The notes under the pieces were generated by a model. The model was not told where the DNA came from. It worked only from the letters and a program-made list of their open reading frames with translations, and ran no database searches. From Betaproteobacteria bacterium RIFCSPLOWO2_02_FULL_68_150 (GTDB lineage Bacteria; Pseudomonadota; Gammaproteobacteria; Burkholderiales; SG8-39), in contig MERE01000157.1 in the NCBI GenBank assembly GCA_001771975.1, positions 1 through 16,817 of the forward strand: a stretch of DNA of 16,817 bases, in the 5' to 3' direction. Below, in pieces: positions 9,687-16,118 of this stretch; the stretch's first letter is position 1, and each line of letters starts with the position of its first letter. The translations under genes were made by a program, and so were the position numbers.

Positions 9687-9715
9687 AGTTTAACAGCTTT
9701 ATGCCATCCGGACAA
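9687..9715 (-). promoter_or_regulatory. candidate promoter of the rimP-nusA-infB block
   Basis: On the minus strand TTGTCC (9715-9710, inside the rluB end) and TAAACT (9692-9687) are 17 bases apart, and TG at -15/-14 makes an extended -10. The start would fall near 9680, immediately before the terminator hairpin. It is the only fair promoter match in the gap, and its position is odd. Confidence 0.4.
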
Positions 9716-10520
9716 CGCCGGCCGGGGTCGAAATCGAGTGCAGGGCGCGCACCTCTGCGGGCTTCAGTTCGAGCCAGCGTCCGGGGGCCAGGTCACGCGG
9801 CAGTTCCACCGGGCCGAAGCGGATGCGCCGCAAGCGACTGACGCGGCAGCCGGCCGCCTCGAACAGGCGGCGCACCTCGCGATTGCGCCCTTCGCGCAGT
9901 CCGACCCGGTACCAGCGGTTGGCGCCCGCCTGTTTGCCGGTGGGTTCGAGGAACTCGAAACGGGCCTGCTCGCCGTCGTCCAGCGCGACCCCGTCGAGCA
10001 ACCGGCGTTGCGCCGGGTTGCTCAGCTCGCCCTGCACGCGCGCCAGGTAGACGCGTTCGACCTCGTGGCGCGGATGCATCAGCCGGTTGGCGAGTTCCCC
10101 GGAGTCGGTGAACAGCAGCAGGCCGGAGCTGTTCAGGTCGAGCCGCCCGACCGCGATCCAGCGCCCGTGCACGAGCTTCGGCAGGCGCGCGAACACCGTG
10201 GCCCGGCCTTCGGGGTCGCGCCGCGTGACCAATTCGCCTTCCGGCTTGTGATACGCGATCACGCGCGGCGCGCCGCGCGCCGCAGCGAGCTGCGCCGGCT
10301 GGCCGTCAATCGTGATCGGATCGCCGACGCCGGCGCGGTCTCCGAGCTGCGCCACGCGCCCTGCGACCGCGATCCGCCCGGCCGCGATCCAGCCTTCGAT
10401 TTCGCGCCGCGAGCCGAGCCCCGCCGCTGCAAGCAGCTTCTGCAGCCGCTCGCGCTGCGCCTCAGGCTGAATTCGGCGGGGATGCGGCGGCTTCCGGCTC
10501 GGCTGCGGGCGCTGGCTCAA
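9699..10520 (-). CDS. rluB: RluB-type 23S rRNA pseudouridine synthase
   Basis: Enzymes of this family convert a uridine in helix 89-90 of 23S rRNA (U2605 in E. coli) to pseudouridine. The 273-residue product has a basic N-terminal tail (1-25), an S4 RNA-binding domain (about 25-72, RLQKLLAAAGLGSRREIEGWI) and the RsuA-type catalytic domain. The catalytic Asp128 lies in GRLDLNSSGLLL, followed by LANRLMHPR and GRNREVRRLFEAAG. RluB versus RluE/RsuA was judged from the catalytic block, length and neighbours. The only usable start is TTG (10520), since no ATG or GTG precedes the S4 domain. The gene therefore overlaps the end of scpB by 59 bases. A terminator lies downstream. Confidence 0.9.
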   Translation of the reverse strand: MSQRPQPSRKPPHPRRIQPEAQRERLQKLLAAAGLGSRREIEGWIAAGRIAVAGRVAQLGDRAGVGDPITIDGQPAQLAAARGAPRVIAYHKPEGELVTRRDPEGRATVFARLPKLVHGRWIAVGRLDLNSSGLLLFTDSGELANRLMHPRHEVERVYLARVQGELSNPAQRRLLDGVALDDGEQARFEFLEPTGKQAGANRWYRVGLREGRNREVRRLFEAAGCRVSRLRRIRFGPVELPRDLAPGRWLELKPAEVRALHSISTPAGVVRMA

Positions 10521-11046
10521 GGGTGACGGTCTTCGCGATCTCTTCGAGCGGCGGCAGTTCCTCGAGCGAGTGCAGGCCGAGATCGTCCAGAAAGGTCCGG
10601 GTGGTCGCGTACAGTGCCGGGCGTCCCGGCGTATCGCGGTGTCCGACGACGTCGATCCAGCCGCGGCCTTCGAGCGCCTGGATGATGGATGCCGACACGC
10701 CCACGCCGCGCAGGTTCTCGATGTCGCCGCGCGTCGCCGGCTGGCGGTAGGCGATGATCGCGAGGGTCTCCATCACGGCGCGCGAATAGCGCGGCGGCCG
10801 CTCGGCGCGCAGGCGTTCGACCAGCGGCTGCATCTCGGGCCGCGTCTGGAAGCGCCAGCCGCTGGCGAGATTGACCAGCTCGACGGCGCGTTCGCTCCAG
10901 TCCTCGCGCAGCTCCTCGAGCAGGCGGCGCAGCGCATCCTGTCCGAGGTCCTGGTCGAACAGGCGCCCGAGCTCGGCGAGCGGCACCGGCTCCGTGGCGG
11001 CCAGCAGCGCCGCTTCCAGAATGCGCTTCGCCTCAGCGGGCAGCAT
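10462..11046 (-). CDS. scpB: segregation and condensation protein B
   Basis: ScpB is the winged-helix kite subunit that binds ScpA on the SMC condensin and helps chromosome compaction and segregation. The 194-residue product has the expected pair of winged-helix domains, with ILEAALLAATEPVPLAEL at the start and ALIxYRQPATRGDIEN-like sequence (here ETLAIIAYRQPATRGDIE) near the middle. The C-terminal tail is Ala/Pro/Glu-rich. I chose the ATG at 11046, which overlaps the scpA end by 14 bases. An ATG nine codons earlier (11073) is also in frame but adds only low-complexity sequence. No smc gene is in the window. Confidence 0.93.
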   Translation of the reverse strand: MLPAEAKRILEAALLAATEPVPLAELGRLFDQDLGQDALRRLLEELREDWSERAVELVNLASGWRFQTRPEMQPLVERLRAERPPRYSRAVMETLAIIAYRQPATRGDIENLRGVGVSASIIQALEGRGWIDVVGHRDTPGRPALYATTRTFLDDLGLHSLEELPPLEEIAKTVTLEPAPAAEPEAAASPPNSA

Positions 11047-11818
11047 GGGCGAGCCTGACGTAGATGGGGGCATAGCACTCCGACTGCGTGATGTCGATCA
11101 GCGTCTCGCGCGCCAGCTCGAGCAGCGCGAGCAGCGTCACCACCAGCACCGCAACGCCGCGCGCCGGGTCGAACAGCTCGGCGAATTCGAGCACGCGGTG
11201 CTCCTGCAGCCGCCGCAGGACGCGGCTCATGTGCTCGCGCACCGACAGCTCCTCGCGCGTGATGTGATGATGCGCCGTGAGGCATGCGCGATACAGCAAG
11301 CCCCGCCACGCCTCGGCCAGATCCTGCACCCGGACCTGCGGCAGGCGCTCGGCGGCGGTGCGCTCGATGAACAGCGAAATCGGAAAGACGTCGCGCCCGG
11401 CCTGCGGCAGGGCGTCGAGCTGCTGCGCCGCGAGCTTCATCTGCTCGTACTCGAGCAGGCGCCGCACCAGTTCGGCGCGCGGGTCTTGCTCCTCGGCCGG
11501 TAGCGGCGGCCGCGGCAGCAGCAGGCGCGACTTGATCTCCATCAGCATCGCCGCCATCACCAGATACTCGGCGGCGAGCTCCAGGTTCTTCGAGCGCATC
11601 GCCTCGACGTACTCCAGGTACTGCCGCGTGAGCGGCGCCATGGCGATGTCCAGGATGTTGAAGTTCTGCCGGCGGATCAGGTAAAGCAGCAGGTCGAGCG
11701 GGCCGTGAAACGCCTCCAGCATCACCTCGAGCGCATCGGGCGGGATGTACAGGTCCGCCGGCAGCTCGATCAGCGGCTCGCCGTAGATGCGTGCAACCGG
11801 TGCCGCGGCCCCGCTCAT
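11033..11818 (-). CDS. scpA: segregation and condensation protein A
   Basis: ScpA is the kleisin that bridges the SMC heads. The 261-residue product shows the family N-terminus (FHGPLDLLLYLIRRQNFNILDI, positions about 42-63), then YLVMAAMLMEIKSRLLLP, and the C-terminal winged-helix region with VVTLLALLELARE. The start ATG at 11818 overlaps the trpS stop as ATGA. The frame is open further upstream into trpS, but that part is not ScpA-like. Coupling to trpS and scpB suggests tight co-expression. Confidence 0.93.
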   Translation of the reverse strand: MSGAAAPVARIYGEPLIELPADLYIPPDALEVMLEAFHGPLDLLLYLIRRQNFNILDIAMAPLTRQYLEYVEAMRSKNLELAAEYLVMAAMLMEIKSRLLLPRPPLPAEEQDPRAELVRRLLEYEQMKLAAQQLDALPQAGRDVFPISLFIERTAAERLPQVRVQDLAEAWRGLLYRACLTAHHHITREELSVREHMSRVLRRLQEHRVLEFAELFDPARGVAVLVVTLLALLELARETLIDITQSECYAPIYVRLAHAAR

Positions 11819-13017
11819 GCGTACAGCAAGCCCATCGCCTCGCGCACGTCGCGCATGGTCTCCGCGGCCAGGCGGCGCGCCTTGTCGCAGCCGTCGGCGA
11901 GAATGTTCTGCACCAGCGTCGGATCGTCGAGATACAGCTGCGCGCGTTCGCGCATCGGTGCCAGTTCGGCCAGCACCGCGTCGATCACGGGCTGTTTGCA
12001 TTCGAGGCAGCCGATCCCCGCGGTGGTGCAGCCCTGGCGTACCCACTGCTGCCGCGCGTCATCCGAATACACCAGGTGCAGCTGCCACACGGGGCAGAGA
12101 TCGGGATTGCCCGGGTCGCCGCGCTTCACGCGCGCCGGATCCGTCGGCATGGTGCGGATCTTGCGCGTCACGGCCTCCGGCGCGTCGCGCAGCGCAATCG
12201 CGTTGCCGTAGGATTTCGACATCTTCTGGCCGTCCAGCCCCGGCATGCGCGGGGCCGCGGTGAGCAGCGCCTCCGGCTCGACCAGAATGCGCTTGCCCGC
12301 ACCTTCGAGCCAGCCGTAGAGCCGTTCGCGGTCGCCGCGTGCAAGATTCTGCTGCTCGTCGAGCAGCACCTGGGCGCGCTTGAGGGCCTCGGCATCCCCC
12401 TGCTCGAGAAATTTCTTGCGCAGCTCGTTCCACAGGCGCGCCTTCTTCGAGCCCATCTTCTTGACCGCCGCCTTCGCCTTGTCCTCGAAACCGGCATCGC
12501 GCCCGTACAGGTGATTGAAGCGGCGCGCCACCTCCCGCGTGAACTCGACGTGCGGTACCTGGTCCTCGCCCACCGGCACGTAGCGCGCGCGGTAGATGAG
12601 GATGTCGGCCGACTGCAGCAGCGGATAGCCGAGGAAGCCGTAGGTTGCGAGATCGCGGTCGGCGAGCTTTGCCTGCTGCTCCTTGTACGTGGGCACGCGC
12701 TCGAGCCAGCCGAGCGGCGCCATCATCGACAGCAGCAGGTGCAGCTCGGCGTGCTCCGGGACCTGGGACTGCACGAACAGCGTCGCCTGGGCCGGGTCGA
12801 CGCCCGCGGCGAGCCAGTCCACCACCATGTCGAGCGCGCTCTTGTGCACGTCGCCCGGGTTCGCGTAATCGGTGGTGAGCGCATGCCAGTCGGCGACGAA
12901 GTAAAGGCACGGGTATTCCGACTGCAGCCGGATCCAGTTGCGCAGCACGCCATGGTAGTGGCCCAGGTGCAGCGCGCCGGTGGGGCGCATGCCGGAAAGA
13001 ACGCGCGTTTCGTACAT
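11815..13017 (-). CDS. trpS: tryptophan--tRNA ligase
   Basis: TrpRS activates tryptophan with ATP and charges tRNA-Trp. The class I signatures are clear: HLGH (17-20) for HIGH and KMSKS (265-269). The length is 400 residues against 334 in E. coli. The extra ~70 residues lie between about 173 and 250, inside the region before KMSKS. This longer form is usual in Betaproteobacteria. The C-terminal part holds Cys308, Cys330, Cys337 and Cys340 (C-x21-C-x6-C-x2-C). That spacing nearly equals the iron-sulfur motif known from Thermotoga maritima TrpRS (C-x22-C-x6-C-x2-C), so a [4Fe-4S] cluster near the tRNA-binding region is plausible. The gene starts two bases after the site-2 protease gene and overlaps scpA by four bases. 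The Shine-Dalgarno sequence is weak, consistent with coupling. Confidence 0.97.
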   Translation of the reverse strand: MYETRVLSGMRPTGALHLGHYHGVLRNWIRLQSEYPCLYFVADWHALTTDYANPGDVHKSALDMVVDWLAAGVDPAQATLFVQSQVPEHAELHLLLSMMAPLGWLERVPTYKEQQAKLADRDLATYGFLGYPLLQSADILIYRARYVPVGEDQVPHVEFTREVARRFNHLYGRDAGFEDKAKAAVKKMGSKKARLWNELRKKFLEQGDAEALKRAQVLLDEQQNLARGDRERLYGWLEGAGKRILVEPEALLTAAPRMPGLDGQKMSKSYGNAIALRDAPEAVTRKIRTMPTDPARVKRGDPGNPDLCPVWQLHLVYSDDARQQWVRQGCTTAGIGCLECKQPVIDAVLAELAPMRERAQLYLDDPTLVQNILADGCDKARRLAAETMRDVREAMGLLYA

Positions 13018-13019
13018 GG

Positions 13020-13685
13020 CTAGAGCTGGAAAATCGTTCCGATGACCTGGTACGACACCCGCATCAGCGGCGCCAGAATGACGCCGAGCAGATTGGTGAA
13101 CAGCAGCAGCAGCAAAATGGGAAATCCGAGCGGTTCCAGCTTCGCGTAATGCCAGGCCGCCCGGCCGGGCAGCACGCTCGCCAGGATCCTGCCGCCGTCG
13201 AGGGGCAGGATCGGCAGCAGGTTCAGCAGCATCAGCATGATATTGACCTCGATCCCGGCCGCAGCCATCTTCTGCATCGGATCCGTGAAGTAGTTCTGCG
13301 GCATCAGCTCGGTGAACTTGTAGAGCGCTGCCCAGCCGAGCGACATCGCCAGATTCGCGCCGGGCCCGGCGGCTGCCACCCAGAGCATGTTCTGCTTGGG
13401 CCGGCGCAGCGCCGAGTAATTCACCGGAACCGGCTTCGCCCAGCCGAACAGCAGGCCGGCGCCGCCCGCGAACCTGGAAACCGCCAGGATCACGATCGGC
13501 ACGATGATGGTGCCGACCAGATCGATGTGGCGCGCCGGATTGAGGCTGATGCGCCCCTGCGCGTAAGCCGTCAGGTCGCCGAAATGGCGCGCCACGTAGC
13601 CATGCGCCGCCTCGTGCAGCGTGATCGCGAACAGCACGGGGATCGAATAGATGGCTAGGGTCTGGGCGAGCTGGCTGACGTCCAT
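13020..13685 (-). CDS. site-2 protease family (M50) membrane metalloprotease
   Basis: The 221-residue product is an integral membrane protein with about five or six hydrophobic segments. The zinc motif HEAAH lies at 24-28, with His24 and His28 as ligands and Glu25 as catalytic base. The third ligand is expected at Asp163 in LLPILPLDGGRI. It lacks a PDZ domain, which places it with the small YwhC/SREBP-site-2-protease-like group (M50 type), unlike RseP. The substrate is unknown. The GWAKPVPVN motif (81-89) after the second hydrophobic region is typical of this group. In many Betaproteobacteria this gene precedes trpS, as here. A 31-base gap separates it from the YciO-type gene. Function as a protease follows from the intact motifs and is not otherwise shown. 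Confidence 0.9.
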   Translation of the reverse strand: MDVSQLAQTLAIYSIPVLFAITLHEAAHGYVARHFGDLTAYAQGRISLNPARHIDLVGTIIVPIVILAVSRFAGGAGLLFGWAKPVPVNYSALRRPKQNMLWVAAAGPGANLAMSLGWAALYKFTELMPQNYFTDPMQKMAAAGIEVNIMLMLLNLLPILPLDGGRILASVLPGRAAWHYAKLEPLGFPILLLLLFTNLLGVILAPLMRVSYQVIGTIFQL

Positions 13686-13716
13686 CGACGGCTACTTCAG
13701 GAGGCGCTGCAGTTTA

Positions 13717-14376
13717 TCAGAGCGCCGCGACCGGCTCGCCGTGCTCGTCGAGCGCGAGCCCGAGCGGCGCGAGCGCACCCTTGCCGCGCCGAATCAGAAC
13801 CGGCAGCTCGCCCGTCAGGTCGATCATCGTCGAGGGTTCGACGCCGCAGGAGCCGGCGTCGATCACCAGGTCGAGCTGATGCTCGAGCGCGGCGCGGATC
13901 TCCTGTGCGTCCGAGAGCGGCGCGCCGCCGCCGGGCAGCGCGAGCGTCGCCGAAAGCATCGGTTCGCCAAGCTCGGCAAGCAGCGCGCGCGCGACGCTGT
14001 GCGCCGGCACCCTCACGCCTATCGTCCTGCGGCGCGGATGCATCAGCCGGCGGGGCACTTCGCGCGTGGCACGCAGGATGAAGGTGTAAGCGCCCGGCGT
14101 CGCCGCCTTGAGCAACCGGTATTGCACGTTGTCGACGATGGCGTAGGCCGCGATCTGCGAGAGGTCCTGGCACATCAGCGTGAGATGGTGTTTCTCGTCC
14201 ACGCCGCGCACGCGCCGCAGGCGCGCCAGCGCCCGGGTGTCGCCGATGTGGCAGCCGAGCGCGTAGCAGGAATCGGTCGGATACGCGATCAGCCCGCCCT
14301 CGCGCACGATCTGCCCGGCGCGATGCACCAGCCGTGCCTGCGGGTTGGCAGGATGGATCGTGAAATATTGCGCCAT
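13717..14376 (-). CDS. YciO-type Sua5/YrdC family protein (threonylcarbamoyl-AMP synthase-like)
   Basis: The family fold binds ATP and threonine. Sua5 and YrdC make threonylcarbamoyl-AMP for the t6A modification of ANN-decoding tRNAs. The 219-residue product has the YrdC motif YPTDSCYALGC (32-42) and the GVDEKHHLTLMCQDLS segment that marks the YciO branch. It also has TPGAYTFILRAT and the late SATLALPGGG motif, and lacks the C-terminal Sua5 domain. Members of the YciO branch are often annotated as L-threonylcarbamoyladenylate synthase, but E. coli YciO does not replace YrdC efficiently, so the true role may be different. The start ATG at 14376 lies four bases after the hydrolase stop. Confidence 0.88.
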   Translation of the reverse strand: MAQYFTIHPANPQARLVHRAGQIVREGGLIAYPTDSCYALGCHIGDTRALARLRRVRGVDEKHHLTLMCQDLSQIAAYAIVDNVQYRLLKAATPGAYTFILRATREVPRRLMHPRRRTIGVRVPAHSVARALLAELGEPMLSATLALPGGGAPLSDAQEIRAALEHQLDLVIDAGSCGVEPSTMIDLTGELPVLIRRGKGALAPLGLALDEHGEPVAAL

Positions 14377-14380
14377 GCGC

Positions 14381-15301
14381 TCAGAGAGCTTCCCGCAGGA
14401 AGTCCTCGATCAGGCGCGCCACGCGCTCCGGCTGATCGTGATGCAGCATGTGCCCCGCGTCGGGCAGCGTGACGTAGCGCAGCCGGCTGAAGGCGGCGCG
14501 CCGTTCGGCATGGTGTTGCGGCGTGATTTTGAGGCGGCTCAGATTGTCCGTCTCGGTGGTGTCGACCCAGAGCGTGGGCGCCGTCACCTGCTGCCAGATG
14601 GCGCGCACCTCCTCGAAGCGGTAGAGCATCGGATTGACGATTTTGTGCGCCGGGTCGCTGCGCAGCGAGACCTGGCCGTCGCCCGTTTCGCGCCCCCAAT
14701 GGCGCGCCAGGAACTCCGCACGCCCGCGCGTCAGGCGTGGATTGCCCTTCTGCAGCCGATCGGCGAGTCCCGCATAGCTCGTGTACGGTCGCAGGCTCGG
14801 GCGCTCGCGCAACTCCTCCAGCCAGCGCGCGTAGCGCGCCGGCGCCTGCTCGGGCCGCGTGGGCGGCAGGCCGAAGCCTTCGAGATTCACCAGACGCGCG
14901 ACGCGCGCCGGCCGTACGCCCGCATAGAGCGAGGCGACATTGCCGCCGAGACTGTGGCCCACCAGATTCACCGGCGCGTCGGGCTGGATGTGCTCGAGCA
15001 GCGCGTCGAGGTCGGCGAGATAGTCGGGAAACCAGTAGCAGTCCGACTTGCCCCAGTCGCTCAGGCCGTAGCCGCGCCAGTCGGGCGCGATCACATCCCA
15101 TTGCGGCGACATGGCGTCGACCAGGAACTGGAACGACGCCGACACGTCCATCCAGCCGTGCAGCAGCACCACGCGCCGGCCGGGATCGCCGCGCCAGTGG
15201 CGGAAGTGATAGCGCAGGCCGCGGATTTCTACGTAATGCGATTCACCGGGGCGCAGCGCCGCGGCGCCCGCCCCTTCGCGGGAAGGGTCTCCCGCAATCA
15301 C
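14381..15301 (-). CDS. alpha/beta-fold hydrolase
   Basis: The 306-residue product has the full alpha/beta hydrolase frame: oxyanion motif VVLLHGWMD (44-52), DWRGYGLSDW (74-83), nucleophile Ser117 in GHSLGGN, a likely acid at Asp248, and His284 in DAGHMLH. A cap region (about 145-225) is rich in Trp, Tyr and Arg. The substrate cannot be told; esterase, lipase and haloalkane-type activities are all possible for this fold. I chose the GTG at 15301, because it overlaps the stop of the upstream SDR gene as GTGA. The frame is open far upstream, but that part is the shadow of the SDR gene. The first ~20 residues are Ala/Gly-rich and not conserved-looking. The overlap with the SDR gene suggests the two are translated together. 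Confidence 0.9.
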   Translation of the reverse strand: MIAGDPSREGAGAAALRPGESHYVEIRGLRYHFRHWRGDPGRRVVLLHGWMDVSASFQFLVDAMSPQWDVIAPDWRGYGLSDWGKSDCYWFPDYLADLDALLEHIQPDAPVNLVGHSLGGNVASLYAGVRPARVARLVNLEGFGLPPTRPEQAPARYARWLEELRERPSLRPYTSYAGLADRLQKGNPRLTRGRAEFLARHWGRETGDGQVSLRSDPAHKIVNPMLYRFEEVRAIWQQVTAPTLWVDTTETDNLSRLKITPQHHAERRAAFSRLRYVTLPDAGHMLHHDQPERVARLIEDFLREAL

Positions 15302-16059
15302 TTCGGCGCCATGCGGATCGCGCCATCCAGGCGGATCGTCTCGGCGTTCAGCATTTCGATCTCTACGATCGATCGGACGAGCTGCGCGTATTCGGCCGGG
15401 CGGCCGAGGCGCGACGGAAACGGCACCTGCTTGCCGAGCGAGTCCTGCGCTTCCTTCGGCAGTCCCGCGAGCATCGGCGTCTCGAAGATCCCCGGCGCGA
15501 TGGTGCAGACCCGGATGCCGCTGCGCGACAGGTCGCGCGCGACCGGCAGCGTCATCGCCACGATGCCGCCCTTGGACGCAGCGTAAGCCGCCTGGCCGAT
15601 CTGGCCGTCGAAGGCCGCGACCGACGCGGTATTGATGATCACGCCGCGCTCGCCGGAAGCGTTCGGCACCGCCTTCGCCATCGCGTCGGCGGCGAGGCGG
15701 ATCATGTTGAACGTTCCGATCAGGTTGACGTTGATGATGCGGGCGAAAGACGCCAGGGCGTGGGGCGCTTCCTTGCCGAGCGTGCGCTCGGCGGTAGCGA
15801 TCCCGGCGCAGTTGACCAGCACATGCAGTCCGCCGAATTCCTTCAGCGCGCAGGCAACCGCCGCCTGGCCGTCGGCTTCCGAGGACACGTCGCATTTCAC
15901 GAAACGGGCGCCGATCTCCGCGGCGAGCTTCGCGCCCGCCTCGGCCTGCATGTCGGCGATGACCACCTTGGCGCCGTTTTGTGCCGCCATGCGCGCGCTG
16001 GCTGCGCCGAGACCCGACGCACCGCCGGTGACGAGAAATACGCTGTCCTTGATCTGCAT
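15298..16059 (-). CDS. short-chain dehydrogenase, 3-hydroxy(-2-methyl)acyl-CoA dehydrogenase type
   Basis: The 253-residue product is a classical SDR. It has TGGASGLG (11-18) for NAD binding, an acidic Asp36 after the second strand (favouring NAD over NADP), NCAG (83-86), and the catalytic Ser146, Tyr159 and Lys163. The sequence VNCAGIATAERT and the loop around GEAP-like sequence (here KEAPHALASF) resemble the HSD17B10/3-hydroxy-2-methylbutyryl-CoA dehydrogenase group, which acts in isoleucine and branched-chain acyl-CoA breakdown. Substrate assignment is from resemblance and remains tentative. The start ATG at 16059 has GGGAG seven bases upstream. An extension to 16104 would cross the promoter region and is rejected. 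It is the first gene of the long minus-strand string and is divergent from the gene at 16119. Confidence 0.9.
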   Translation of the reverse strand: MQIKDSVFLVTGGASGLGAASARMAAQNGAKVVIADMQAEAGAKLAAEIGARFVKCDVSSEADGQAAVACALKEFGGLHVLVNCAGIATAERTLGKEAPHALASFARIINVNLIGTFNMIRLAADAMAKAVPNASGERGVIINTASVAAFDGQIGQAAYAASKGGIVAMTLPVARDLSRSGIRVCTIAPGIFETPMLAGLPKEAQDSLGKQVPFPSRLGRPAEYAQLVRSIVEIEMLNAETIRLDGAIRMAPK

Positions 16060-16079
16060 GATGGCTCTCCCGCTCAAAA

Positions 16080-16112
16080 AGTATAATTCTACCTTCTCCC
16101 GCATTGCACAAT
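16080..16112. promoter_or_regulatory. divergent control region with -10-like boxes and two short palindromes
   Basis: In the 59-base gap between the divergent genes the plus strand has TATAAT (16082-16087), a perfect -10 box for the right-hand gene but with no good -35. The minus strand has TATACT (16085-16080) and TAGAAT (16091-16086), with TTGTGC (16111-16106) upstream at spacings of 20 and 14, neither ideal. GTATAATTCTAC (16081-16092) is a palindrome with one mismatched pair, and ATTGCACAAT (16103-16112) has ATTG/CAAT arms. These could be operators, but the case is weak. Confidence 0.35.
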
Positions 16113-16118
16113 CGCCCG

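Noticed and set aside
9629..9698. Initiator tRNA (metY) in front of rimP as in E. coli
   Set aside because: The gap of 70 bases holds only the terminator and part of the promoter candidate; no tRNA fold is present.
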